Source of the DNA: Paenibacillus thermotolerans
Lineage (GTDB): Bacteria > Bacillota > Bacilli > Paenibacillales > YIM-B00363
Direction: 5' to 3'
Assembly (NCBI RefSeq): GCF_028745515.1
Contig: NZ_JAQZSG010000007.1
Location: 62,001 to 126,000, forward strand
DNA: 64,000 bases
How positions within the stretch are numbered: position 1 is the first letter of the stretch; each line of letters opens with the position of its first letter. Both the position numbers and the translations under genes were made by a program. The notes beneath the pieces were generated by a model. That model had not been told where the DNA came from. It worked only from the letters and a program-made list of their open reading frames with translations, and made no database searches. Of this stretch, positions 53,625-61,027 are shown piece by piece.

Positions 53625-54549
53625 TTTATCGCAAGCGAAAGCGTACTTGAATGAGCGCAACCTGATTCTGAGGTACACGCAGAAGACGAAAAAATTCGGA
53701 TTTCAATGTCTCGTCTATATCGTTCTGCTGGAGTTCGGATTTATATTTTTGCTGCCGTTCATTTATATGGTCAGCCGCTCGACGATGTCGGTGGGGGATT
53801 TGCTGGACGACAGCGTCGCTTGGCTGCCCAATTCCGTCTACTGGCAAAACTATGCCGATGCGTACCGCAGCTTGAACTTTCCGGTTACATTTCGGAATAC
53901 GCTCGTTCATTCGGTCGTCCCGATGCTCGGTCAAATCGTCTCGTGCGCGATCGCGGGCTACGGGCTCGGCAGATATCGATTCAGAGGCTCCGGCTTAATC
54001 TTTGTTTTGCTGCTCGTTTGCTTGATCGTACCGCCGCAGACGACGATCATCGCTTTTTATTCGATGTACGCGAAGTGGGAGCTGATCAATACGTATTGGC
54101 CGATGATTCTTCCGGCGTTGTTCGCGCAAGGCATTCGCGGCGCCTTGTTCACGCTCATTTTTACCCAATTTTTCAAAGGGCTGCCGAACGAGCTGGACGA
54201 GGCGGCGCGCATCGACGGAGCAGGCGGCTTCACCGTATTTTCCCGCGTTATGCTCCCGCTCGCCAAGCCTGCGATCTTCGTCGTCGCCATGTTTTCGCTC
54301 GTCTGGCATTGGAACGACAACTTTTTCGCCCGGTATTTCGCCAATAAGAGCGACATGTTCACGATGCCGTGGATGCTGGATATTATCAACTACGATTATG
54401 TGATGAAAGGCGCGGTCAACTCGAATCTCAACGAAGGAATGCTGATGGCGGCCGTGGTCATTATCGTTGCTCCGCAGTTTCTCGTTTACATGATCGGGCA
54501 GCGGTATTTGGTGGAAGGGATCGAAAGGACGGGGCTTGCCGGCGATTAG
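53605..54549 (+). CDS. carbohydrate ABC transporter permease, second set
   Basis: A 314-residue MalG-type permease with an unusually long soluble N-terminus (about 30 residues before the first membrane segment) and the EAA loop DEAARIDGAGGFTVFSRVMLP. It ends in YLVEGIERTGLAGD. GTG 53605 lies within the previous gene and is preceded by AGGAGG. It forms the second importer channel with the preceding subunit; the matching binding protein follows after 109 bases. Confidence 0.92.
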   Translation: MIKPEASLSQAKAYLNERNLILRYTQKTKKFGFQCLVYIVLLEFGFIFLLPFIYMVSRSTMSVGDLLDDSVAWLPNSVYWQNYADAYRSLNFPVTFRNTLVHSVVPMLGQIVSCAIAGYGLGRYRFRGSGLIFVLLLVCLIVPPQTTIIAFYSMYAKWELINTYWPMILPALFAQGIRGALFTLIFTQFFKGLPNELDEAARIDGAGGFTVFSRVMLPLAKPAIFVVAMFSLVWHWNDNFFARYFANKSDMFTMPWMLDIINYDYVMKGAVNSNLNEGMLMAAVVIIVAPQFLVYMIGQRYLVEGIERTGLAGD

Positions 54550-54568
54550 TCAAGGAGCAGCTTTTTTA

Positions 54569-54578
54569 AGGAGGTGGT
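54569..54578 (+). promoter_or_regulatory. orphan perfect Shine-Dalgarno in the binding-protein leader
   Basis: AAGGAGGTGG complements the 16S tail almost fully, yet no ATG, GTG or TTG lies 5-12 bases downstream and no frame follows. It is 81 bases before the true start. It may act as a ribosome-docking RNA stabiliser (STAB-SD type). Confidence 0.45.
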
Positions 54579-54658
54579 AACCTTCGGAACGGCTCGGATC
54601 GGAACGGTTCTATAAAATCAAGGTTTATGCAATAAGAATATAAAAGGAGGATGAAGCA

Positions 54659-56047
54659 ATGAAAACGGGGTTGAAGAAGCTTTTCTTTCTTACGATGACG
54701 GTCATATTGACGATTTCATTACTTGCGGCTTGCGGCGGAGGGGGCACGAATACTCCTGCCGATAACGAATCGACAGCGGAAACGCCGGGGGAAACGAGCG
54801 GGAACGAGCCGGCCCCTGTCGACGAATCCGAGCCTAGTTCGGAGCCGGTGAAGAAGGATCCGGTGACGCTCACCATCGGAACGCTCGGCGAAGAGGACAA
54901 AATCGCGTTCGAAGCCGTTGCGAAGGAATTCCAGAAGACGCATCCGCATGTTTCGTTCGAATATTTGGTAGGCACGCATTCGGGCAACGTCCCGGGCATG
55001 GCGGCCGCGGGGAATGCGCCGGATATTTACTGGCTGCCTGACGGCTTCGTCAACATGTTTAAAGAGCAAGGCTTGCTGGCGCCGCTCAATGACGCCTTCG
55101 ATCGCATGCAAGTCGATTTGAGCGACGTTTCGGAAGGCATGCTTTCCTACGGTCTGTTTGACGGCCAATACTACTTCTCGCCGCGGGATCACAGCCAGAT
55201 GGTTACGTTCGTCAACAAGACGCTGCTGGAGAACGAGGGCTTCGAGATGCCGCAAGACGGCTGGACTTGGGAAGAGTTTGTGGATATCTCCAGAGCCGTG
55301 ACCAAAAAGGATGCAAACGGCAACGTCATACAAACCGGAAACGCGGGCGACGTGAACTGGCTACCGAACTGGACCGCGTTCGCGCTCGGCTTGGGCGGGT
55401 ACCCACTGGCCAACGAAGAGACGAGACTCGCCGATTTTTCAAGACCGGAAACCGTTGAAGCGTTCCGGACCGTGCTTGATTTGATGAAGGAAGGTGTCAT
55501 GGCCAACGAGTACGCAGAGTCGTACCCCAAATTTGAAGAAGGAAAAGCGGCATTCTTCTTCGGCGTTAGACCGCACGTCGGGCTAGTCGTCAACGCCGCG
55601 CAGGCAAACGGCTTCGATTGGGACGTCATCTCGTTCCCGGTGCTGCCGAAGCAGCATGCGATCGGCTCCGGAACGAGCGGCTACGGCGTCTACCCGGGCA
55701 CGAAGCATCTGGAGGACGCAACCGACTTTGCCGCTTACTTGCTGACGAAGGAAGGCCATAAAGCGTTCTCCGGCAATATGCTGGGCGCGGTTCCGGTGCT
55801 CAAGTCGCTGCAGCAAGAATCGTATTGGAAGGAACAGCCCGAGCTCGAGGGGAAAAACGTCGACGCGTTCATGAAATATATCGAATTCAACGTTCCGCGG
55901 GTGACCGATCTTTATTTGAACGCCGCCGGTCAAGCGGAAACGGCCCTCTTCGGCAATCTTTTCGCACCTTACATGAAAGGCGAAAAATCGCTCGAGGATA
56001 TTTGCAAGGAGCTCGACGAGAAGGTGAACGCGCTGCAAAAGAAATAA
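54659..56047 (+). CDS. extracellular sugar-binding lipoprotein, second set
   Basis: A 462-residue binding protein with a lipoprotein signal (lipobox LAAC, Cys near residue 23) and an acidic linker rich in Glu, Pro and Ser (to about 55). A two-lobed solute-binding domain follows (TLTIGTLGEEDKIAFEAVAKEF, then SGTSGYGVYPGTKHLEDATDFAAYLL). Normal size for the class. It serves the permease pair just upstream and ends the operon at a strong terminator. The separate 109-base leader may allow extra expression. Confidence 0.92.
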   Translation: MKTGLKKLFFLTMTVILTISLLAACGGGGTNTPADNESTAETPGETSGNEPAPVDESEPSSEPVKKDPVTLTIGTLGEEDKIAFEAVAKEFQKTHPHVSFEYLVGTHSGNVPGMAAAGNAPDIYWLPDGFVNMFKEQGLLAPLNDAFDRMQVDLSDVSEGMLSYGLFDGQYYFSPRDHSQMVTFVNKTLLENEGFEMPQDGWTWEEFVDISRAVTKKDANGNVIQTGNAGDVNWLPNWTAFALGLGGYPLANEETRLADFSRPETVEAFRTVLDLMKEGVMANEYAESYPKFEEGKAAFFFGVRPHVGLVVNAAQANGFDWDVISFPVLPKQHAIGSGTSGYGVYPGTKHLEDATDFAAYLLTKEGHKAFSGNMLGAVPVLKSLQQESYWKEQPELEGKNVDAFMKYIEFNVPRVTDLYLNAAGQAETALFGNLFAPYMKGEKSLEDICKELDEKVNALQKK

Positions 56048-56074
56048 GCAATTCCGCTCGGCAAAGCAAAAGCG

Positions 56075-56109
56075 AAGCCTGCATGCCCTATTTCGGCGTG
56101 CAGGCTTTT
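56075..56109 (+). terminator. terminator of the long glycan operon
   Basis: AAGCCTGCATGCC (56075-56087) pairs with GGCGTGCAGGCTT (56095-56107) with one G-T pair, followed by TTTTC. The opposite gene ends at 56123, so it may act for both strands. Confidence 0.85.
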
Positions 56110-56122
56110 CATGTTCCGCTTG

Positions 56123-57499
56123 TTAACCAAAGGTAAGCTCCACAGAAACGGATTGATTCGGCGCGATTTTCTCCAGCGGGGATTTCCCCCATACATCCCA
56201 GCGGTCGGTATTGGCAAAATAATCGGTCACGTTGCTGCGAATCCATCCGGCTGCCGTTTCCACTTCCAATACGAATCCGCCGATACACATCGATTCCTCT
56301 GCGGTAGTGATCGACAGCCTGTTTCGATTCGTTAGCAGCGGCCAGTGCTCCTTCCCAATAGCCATAAATTGGCGGCTGTCGAAGTATTCAAGCCGAGGCA
56401 GCGTCCCGATTTCGCGTCCATTCAGAGAAACCTTATACCCTTCCGGCGTTCTGCAGTTGGAACCGGCTGCCCGGAGCCGAACCGAAACCATTTCGTTTAG
56501 GTTCGGAAGCCGCTGCCCGGCCGATTCGGCAAATTCCGGCCTTCTCGTGAACACCGCTTTTTCGCCGCGCTTCCAAGTCAATTGCCCAAGCACTCCTTGA
56601 TTCAGTACGTGCCAGTCGGCCTGCACCGATTCGCCGTTCACCGTAATCTCCCACCAGCCGGGAGCGGAATCCTCCAGATAGCCCCAGCCGTATTCGAATG
56701 TGGAGGGCTCCGGTAAGAGGCTTCTAACCTCGCTTAGATGAACCGGAGCGCGGTCAGGATAAGCGAGAACCGTGCTTTTCAATTGCGGAAGCCAATACTC
56801 GCCGACTTTGTGCAACGTTGTAACCTGATTATGGGTATGCCCGCAGAAATAAGCATCGACAGGATGCTCCGAAATTTGCTTTAGAACTGTGCCGGCAAAA
56901 TCGAAATGCGTAAAAAACGGTCTGCCCACACAAAAAAGCGGAGGGTGGGCAAATACAAATACATGCTCATAGCGGCCTGATGAGCTGAACGTTTCCTTGA
57001 TGAATGCTTCCTGGTCGCCGTTGCGGACGAATGTGGTGTAATCGAGGACGATAAATAAACAGCCCGCTTTTTCAAATGTGTAATACCCCTTGGAAACGGG
57101 AGCGGTACCTAATGCCTTGCCGATCGCGGGATATACGAAGCGTTCGACCTGCAAGCCTTCGGGCCCGCCGGGAATGCCGTCATGCGTGCCAAGCGCAAAA
57201 AAAACAGGGCAGCGAAGCTCCTCAAGAAGCTCCATCGCTTCCTGCATCTCCCGCAATCCGCCCGCTTCATCGTCGCAGTGTCCTTGAATAATGTCTCCGG
57301 TTTGTACGACAAAGTCCGGCTTTAATGCGGCAATACCGGAGATGATCTTCGGTGTCACATGTTTGGTAAACCACAAATTTCTCGTCACATCGGCGAGCTC
57401 CGTTACTCCCTTCGGACGTCCGTTCAATGCTTCCTGATGCGATTGCTCCTGCACATAATGCAGGTCGCCCATGACAACGAAACGCATATTTGGCGTCAT
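56123..57499 (-). CDS. metallophosphoesterase with C-terminal beta domain
   Basis: The 458-residue calcineurin-like phosphoesterase shows MGDLHY (residues 10-15), QTGDIIQGH, FAHPPLF and FCGHTHNQV. The usual GNHD/E block reads ALGTHDG, replacing the metal-bridging Asn by Thr. A beta-rich C-terminal region of about 190 residues follows (VSLNGREIGTLPRLEY). No signal peptide, so cytosolic. Its start lies 32 bases from tandem AT-rich operator copies (57531-57568) shared with the divergent GntR gene. Likely substrate: a phosphorylated or phosphodiester sugar compound. Confidence 0.85.
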   Translation of the reverse strand: MTPNMRFVVMGDLHYVQEQSHQEALNGRPKGVTELADVTRNLWFTKHVTPKIISGIAALKPDFVVQTGDIIQGHCDDEAGGLREMQEAMELLEELRCPVFFALGTHDGIPGGPEGLQVERFVYPAIGKALGTAPVSKGYYTFEKAGCLFIVLDYTTFVRNGDQEAFIKETFSSSGRYEHVFVFAHPPLFCVGRPFFTHFDFAGTVLKQISEHPVDAYFCGHTHNQVTTLHKVGEYWLPQLKSTVLAYPDRAPVHLSEVRSLLPEPSTFEYGWGYLEDSAPGWWEITVNGESVQADWHVLNQGVLGQLTWKRGEKAVFTRRPEFAESAGQRLPNLNEMVSVRLRAAGSNCRTPEGYKVSLNGREIGTLPRLEYFDSRQFMAIGKEHWPLLTNRNRLSITTAEESMCIGGFVLEVETAAGWIRSNVTDYFANTDRWDVWGKSPLEKIAPNQSVSVELTFG

Positions 57500-57530
57500 C
57501 GGTTTAACTCCTCCCTAAACGCTATTCTAA

Positions 57531-57568
57531 GTTGTATATTTGTTATATGTCTTGTAAACTTGTTATAG
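57531..57568 (+). promoter_or_regulatory. tandem operator copies between phosphoesterase and GntR genes
   Basis: GTTGTATATTTGTTATAT (57531-57548) and CTTGTAAACTTGTTATAG (57551-57568) are direct repeats 20 bases apart, about two helix turns. The first recurs in inverse orientation at 59220-59237. Confidence 0.65.
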
Positions 57569-57656
57569 AACGTTGCAAAGTGAAGTATAGGTTTTGAAAT
57601 GAACGAGTGTCAATCGATTTACAAAATCATTACAAAGATGAATGAGGAGCGGCGGC

Positions 57657-58814
57657 ATGAACAAGGATGAAGCGGTTCGAACTCCGTTATATAAGCAGAT
57701 CCGGGATTATGTTCTGGATCATATCACCCGGATGGACTGGCAGCCGAACGACAAAATTCCGTCGGAAAACGAACTCGCCGCCGAATTTAACGTGAGCCGA
57801 ATCACGATCAAGAATGCCCTTAAACAGCTGGTGGAAGAGGGGCTGATCTACCGCATCCAAGGGAAAGGCTCCTTTGTTTCTCCGAAAAAATCCGGCGAGG
57901 AGCCGATATATAAACCGGCGCAATATATCGACAAAACGGTGGCCTATTTGGTTCCGCGTTCGGATAATCGCTTCACGGCGAACCTGTTGAACGGGATCGA
58001 AAACGAGCTTTCGGAAGCGGGGTATCGATTGCTGTTTTGCGAAACGAAAGACTCTCAGGAGCTTGAAATTAAGCTTCTAAAGCAAATGGTTCAAATCGGC
58101 GTCAAAGGAATCATTATTTACCCTGCCTATAGCCAAATTTACAATGAGGAACTGCTGAAGCTGACGCTAAATAACTTTCCGGTCGTTGTCGTTGACCGCT
58201 ACATCAGGGGTGTGGAGACGAACTACGTATGCTCCGACAATGTGAACGGCGCTTATCAGGCTGCGAAATATTTGATCGAGCTCGGACATAGCAAGATCGG
58301 GTTCGTCTCCACCTATGCGGAGGGCACGACAAGCATTGAGGACCGGATCGCGGGATACGAAAAGGCGTTGCATGAACATAACATCCCGGTCGGCCGGCAG
58401 TTGTGCATGACGAAGCTTGACCCTGCGCAAGTGAACACGATATTCCCGGAACAAAGAGCCCATTCCGTCAGCATGGAACAAATCAAGGAGTATTTATCCG
58501 GGAATCCGGACATCACGGCTGTCATTGCCGCCAATTCCGCGGTCGGAATGACGTTACTGGAAGCGGCGAAACAGCTGCGTATTCGCATTCCCGACGATTT
58601 GTCCGTCATCTTCCTGGACGATTTCGAAATGTCCGCTTTTTCGGCAATCCCTCCCACGGTCATATGCCAGGAAGAATATACGGTGGGGCGGGAGGCTGCC
58701 AAAATGCTGCTATCGATCGCCAACAAACCGCGTCAGCCGCGCAATAAAGCGATTGTTCAACCGCGCCTCATCGTGCGGGAGTCGACGGCACCTCCGAGAA
58801 AATATGACAAATGA
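57657..58814 (+). CDS. GntR family regulator with LacI-like sensor (AraR-like), copy A
   Basis: The 385-residue regulator has a GntR winged helix at residues 8-75 (TPLYKQIRDYVLDHI, PSENELAAEFNVSRITIKNAL). A LacI/periplasmic-binding-type sensor follows (about 90-380, VVVDRYIRGVETNYVCSDN). This is the AraR architecture: repression relieved by a sugar. GAGGAG fixes the start at ATG 57657. Divergent from the phosphoesterase, with tandem operator copies between them. A paralogue lies at 61005-62153. Confidence 0.9.
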   Translation: MNKDEAVRTPLYKQIRDYVLDHITRMDWQPNDKIPSENELAAEFNVSRITIKNALKQLVEEGLIYRIQGKGSFVSPKKSGEEPIYKPAQYIDKTVAYLVPRSDNRFTANLLNGIENELSEAGYRLLFCETKDSQELEIKLLKQMVQIGVKGIIIYPAYSQIYNEELLKLTLNNFPVVVVDRYIRGVETNYVCSDNVNGAYQAAKYLIELGHSKIGFVSTYAEGTTSIEDRIAGYEKALHEHNIPVGRQLCMTKLDPAQVNTIFPEQRAHSVSMEQIKEYLSGNPDITAVIAANSAVGMTLLEAAKQLRIRIPDDLSVIFLDDFEMSAFSAIPPTVICQEEYTVGREAAKMLLSIANKPRQPRNKAIVQPRLIVRESTAPPRKYDK

Positions 58815-58821
58815 ACAACCG

Positions 58822-58843
58822 AGTGCCGAAAGGCACTTTTTTT
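58822..58843 (+). terminator. terminator after GntR copy A
   Basis: AGTGCC-GAAA-GGCACT stem-loop (58822-58837) with a stable GNRA tetraloop, then seven T. Confidence 0.85.
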
Positions 58844-58883
58844 GTGATCGGAGACTTCCAACGTACTGACCGAATGTTCAAAA

Positions 58884-59067
58884 TAACGGACACCACAGAC
58901 GCTATACTGCCAATTTGCCCACCGCCATAGCGCTAACGGACACCACAGGCGCTATTCCTCGATTTTTGGTGCTAATCCCTGCTTTTTCGAGGTAATAACT
59001 GCAGTTGTGTCCGTTAAAACTGAAAGCTCTATTCAAAAAGCTGAATAACTGCATCCATGTCTGTTAG
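58884..59067 (+). repeat. dispersed nested-palindrome repeat, copy 3
   Basis: A 184-base copy of the element at 3658-3842 and 17496-17679, same orientation and arm order. The first right arm reads CTGCAGTTGTGTCCGTTA, so the inner palindrome has one mismatch. Confidence 0.9.
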
Positions 59068-59157
59068 CCAGTCAACATGCCCAATCGCCGGATGAGGACA
59101 AGTGGAAATTTGCCTGAAAGAGTGAGGTCTCGCATTATTTTATTTTTGTAAATCGGA

Positions 59158-59187
59158 TTGACTATTTTATTGCATTGAAAGTATAGT
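59158..59187 (+). promoter_or_regulatory. promoter of the HAD/phosphoesterase pair
   Basis: TTGACT (59158-59163) and TATAGT (59182-59187), 18-base gap. The operator copy at 59214 lies just after the expected start point, a position suited to repression. Confidence 0.6.
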
Positions 59188-59213
59188 CTAAGTGTTCTTA
59201 AGTTGTTCTTTAT

Positions 59214-59237
59214 CTTGTAATATAGCAAATATACAAC
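59214..59237 (-). promoter_or_regulatory. GntR-A operator before the HAD gene
   Basis: On the minus strand this reads GTTGTATATTTGCTATAT and differs at one base in 18 from the site at 57531. It is itself a TTGTA...TACAA inverted repeat. Confidence 0.65.
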
Positions 59238-59266
59238 TGTGAACGTAGTGATAGGAGGGATCGGTT

Positions 59267-60052
59267 ATGACGAATCAAACGGCCCGATTCAAATTGATTG
59301 CATTGGACATGGACGGTACGTTATTGAACCGGAAGCAGGAAATTTCCGAGCAAAACCGGATATGGATCCAAGCGGCCCTTGAAGCCGGAGTGAAGGTCAT
59401 CTTGGCCACCAGCAGACCGATTAATGGTGTGATAGAGCACGCGAAAGCGCTGAACCTCCATCTGCCCGTCATCGTCAGCAACGGCAGCGAGGTGTGGAAG
59501 TCGCCTTACGAGCTGCACAGCCGCCATGAAATGAACGAGGATACGAAAAGACGGATGACCGAGGTTCTGCGAAAGTATGAAAGGCAAATCCAATTTTGGG
59601 TACAGATTGCCGGAGGTCAATTCGACTACGAACATTGGGACCCCATTAGCGCTCTTGACATGAAGTGGCTGCAAGTCGCCATCCGAACGGAACATGCCGC
59701 TTTGCTAAAAGATATCTATGAAGAAGTCCGTTCATGGCGTATGCTGGAAATTAGCAATTCCCATATCACCAACATCGAATGCAATCCGCTAGGCAGAACG
59801 AAAGGAAGCGGGTTAGCGGAGGTGTGCGGTCTGCTTGGCTTCGATCTGAACGAGGCGATCGCGGTCGGAGACAGCTTGAACGACGTGTCGATGATTCGTG
59901 CGGCCGGGTTAGGCGTGGCTATGGGCAACGCGCAGGAGCGGGTGAAGCAATCGGCGGACGAAACGACGCTTACCAATGAGGAAGACGGTGTCGCCGAAGT
60001 CATTAAACGTTATTTTTTTAATACGGACGAAGGAGCGGTGCATGCACAATGA
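59267..60052 (+). CDS. HAD-superfamily Cof-type phosphatase, copy A
   Basis: The 261-residue Cof/YidA-type HAD phosphatase has motif I ALDMDGTLL (Asp14 nucleophile), motif II around ATSRP and motif IV GDSLNDVSM. A cap domain lies in the middle (about 85-190). It dephosphorylates a sugar phosphate or similar metabolite. Operator before it and ATGA coupling to the next gene place it under GntR-A with the phosphoesterase. RBS GGAGGGAT. Confidence 0.9.
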   Translation: MTNQTARFKLIALDMDGTLLNRKQEISEQNRIWIQAALEAGVKVILATSRPINGVIEHAKALNLHLPVIVSNGSEVWKSPYELHSRHEMNEDTKRRMTEVLRKYERQIQFWVQIAGGQFDYEHWDPISALDMKWLQVAIRTEHAALLKDIYEEVRSWRMLEISNSHITNIECNPLGRTKGSGLAEVCGLLGFDLNEAIAVGDSLNDVSMIRAAGLGVAMGNAQERVKQSADETTLTNEEDGVAEVIKRYFFNTDEGAVHAQ

Positions 60053-60978
60053 ATCGTAAAGCTTTTTCTATCCTTATCATTCCCGATATCCAGACGGCAA
60101 CCCGCCATCACCCCCATTTGCTTGAACCGATGGCCCGATGGATCGCGGATCACGCGAAGGAATTGAATGTCAAAATCGCGCTTCAGCTGGGCGACATCGT
60201 CGATTCCGGCGCGAATCGGGAAGAGGAGTTTGTCCTTGCCTCCGATACGATGAATATGCTGAGCGAAGCGAACGTTCCGTTCGTGATCTGCCCGGGAAAC
60301 CACGATTACGACAACTTGCTGGACATAGACCGCAGTCTGACGATGTATAATCGTTATTTCGGTCCTCAGCTGTATCGAGATCAGGAATGGTTCGGCGGAT
60401 TGTTTGAAGAGGGCGCTGCCGAGAATATGTTTGTCAAGCTTGATGCGGAAGGCCGCAAATTGCTGGTGCTCGCTCTTGAATTCGGTCCGCGGGATGAGGT
60501 GCTGGCGTGGGCGGACCGCGTCCTGGAAGCGCATCGGGATCATGAGGCGATCGTCATTACGCATTCCTACTTGTTTATCCATGGAGAAAGGACGAAGACG
60601 GACGACGGTTTGAATCCGAAGACGTACTCCGGCGCATTCGGCGCCAACGACGGCGAGGATATTTGGCAGAAATCGCTTCGAAAGCATCCGAACGTACTTG
60701 CGGTGTTTTCCGGCCATCATGTCCCGAGCAATGTCAGTTACCGCGTCGACATCGGCGACCACGGAAATCCCGTATTCCAATCGTTCCAGAACTGGCAGTT
60801 CACGGACGGCGGCGGCGAAGGGAGATTCCGTATCATGACCTTTCTGGAGAACGGCGGCGGCTATGAGCTTTCCGTCATGCATCCGCAGACCGGAAGCTAT
60901 GAAGAGGAGCCCGGATATCGGGTGGCGCTGCCTAAGGTATCCGCGGATTGGAGCTCGGTACGTTACCCGAACGAATAA
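60049..60978 (+). CDS. metallophosphoesterase, second type
   Basis: The 309-residue calcineurin-like enzyme has IIPDIQT (first metal Asp), LQLGDIVDSG, PGNHDYD, ITHSYLF and VFSGHHVPS, a full metal-ligand set. There is no signal peptide. Start in an ATGA overlap with the HAD gene, so the two phosphatases are made together, perhaps stripping two phosphate groups or a phosphodiester in turn. Ends at a terminator shared with the opposing regulator gene. Confidence 0.9.
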   Translation: MNRKAFSILIIPDIQTATRHHPHLLEPMARWIADHAKELNVKIALQLGDIVDSGANREEEFVLASDTMNMLSEANVPFVICPGNHDYDNLLDIDRSLTMYNRYFGPQLYRDQEWFGGLFEEGAAENMFVKLDAEGRKLLVLALEFGPRDEVLAWADRVLEAHRDHEAIVITHSYLFIHGERTKTDDGLNPKTYSGAFGANDGEDIWQKSLRKHPNVLAVFSGHHVPSNVSYRVDIGDHGNPVFQSFQNWQFTDGGGEGRFRIMTFLENGGGYELSVMHPQTGSYEEEPGYRVALPKVSADWSSVRYPNE

Positions 60979-60992
60979 ATACACAATAAAAA

Positions 60993-61027
60993 CAAGGCTC
61001 TTCCTCAATGCGAGGAAGGGCCTTGTT
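60993..61027 (+). terminator. bidirectional terminator overlapping the GntR-B gene end
   Basis: CAAGGCTCTTCCTC (60993-61006) pairs with GAGGAAGGGCCTTG (61012-61025) with one G-T pair and a 5-base loop. Its right half also encodes the last residues of the opposite gene. Confidence 0.8.

Larger units (their letters stand above)
58815..59266. other. 452-base intergenic region
   Basis: It holds the GntR terminator (58822-58843), repeat copy 3 (58884-59067), a promoter (59158-59187) and an inverse operator copy (59214-59237). No gene is seen. Confidence 0.75.

Noticed and set aside
3658-59067. CRISPR interpretation of the repeats
   Set aside because: The three copies are tens of kilobases apart, about 184 bases long, and have no array, spacers or cas genes.
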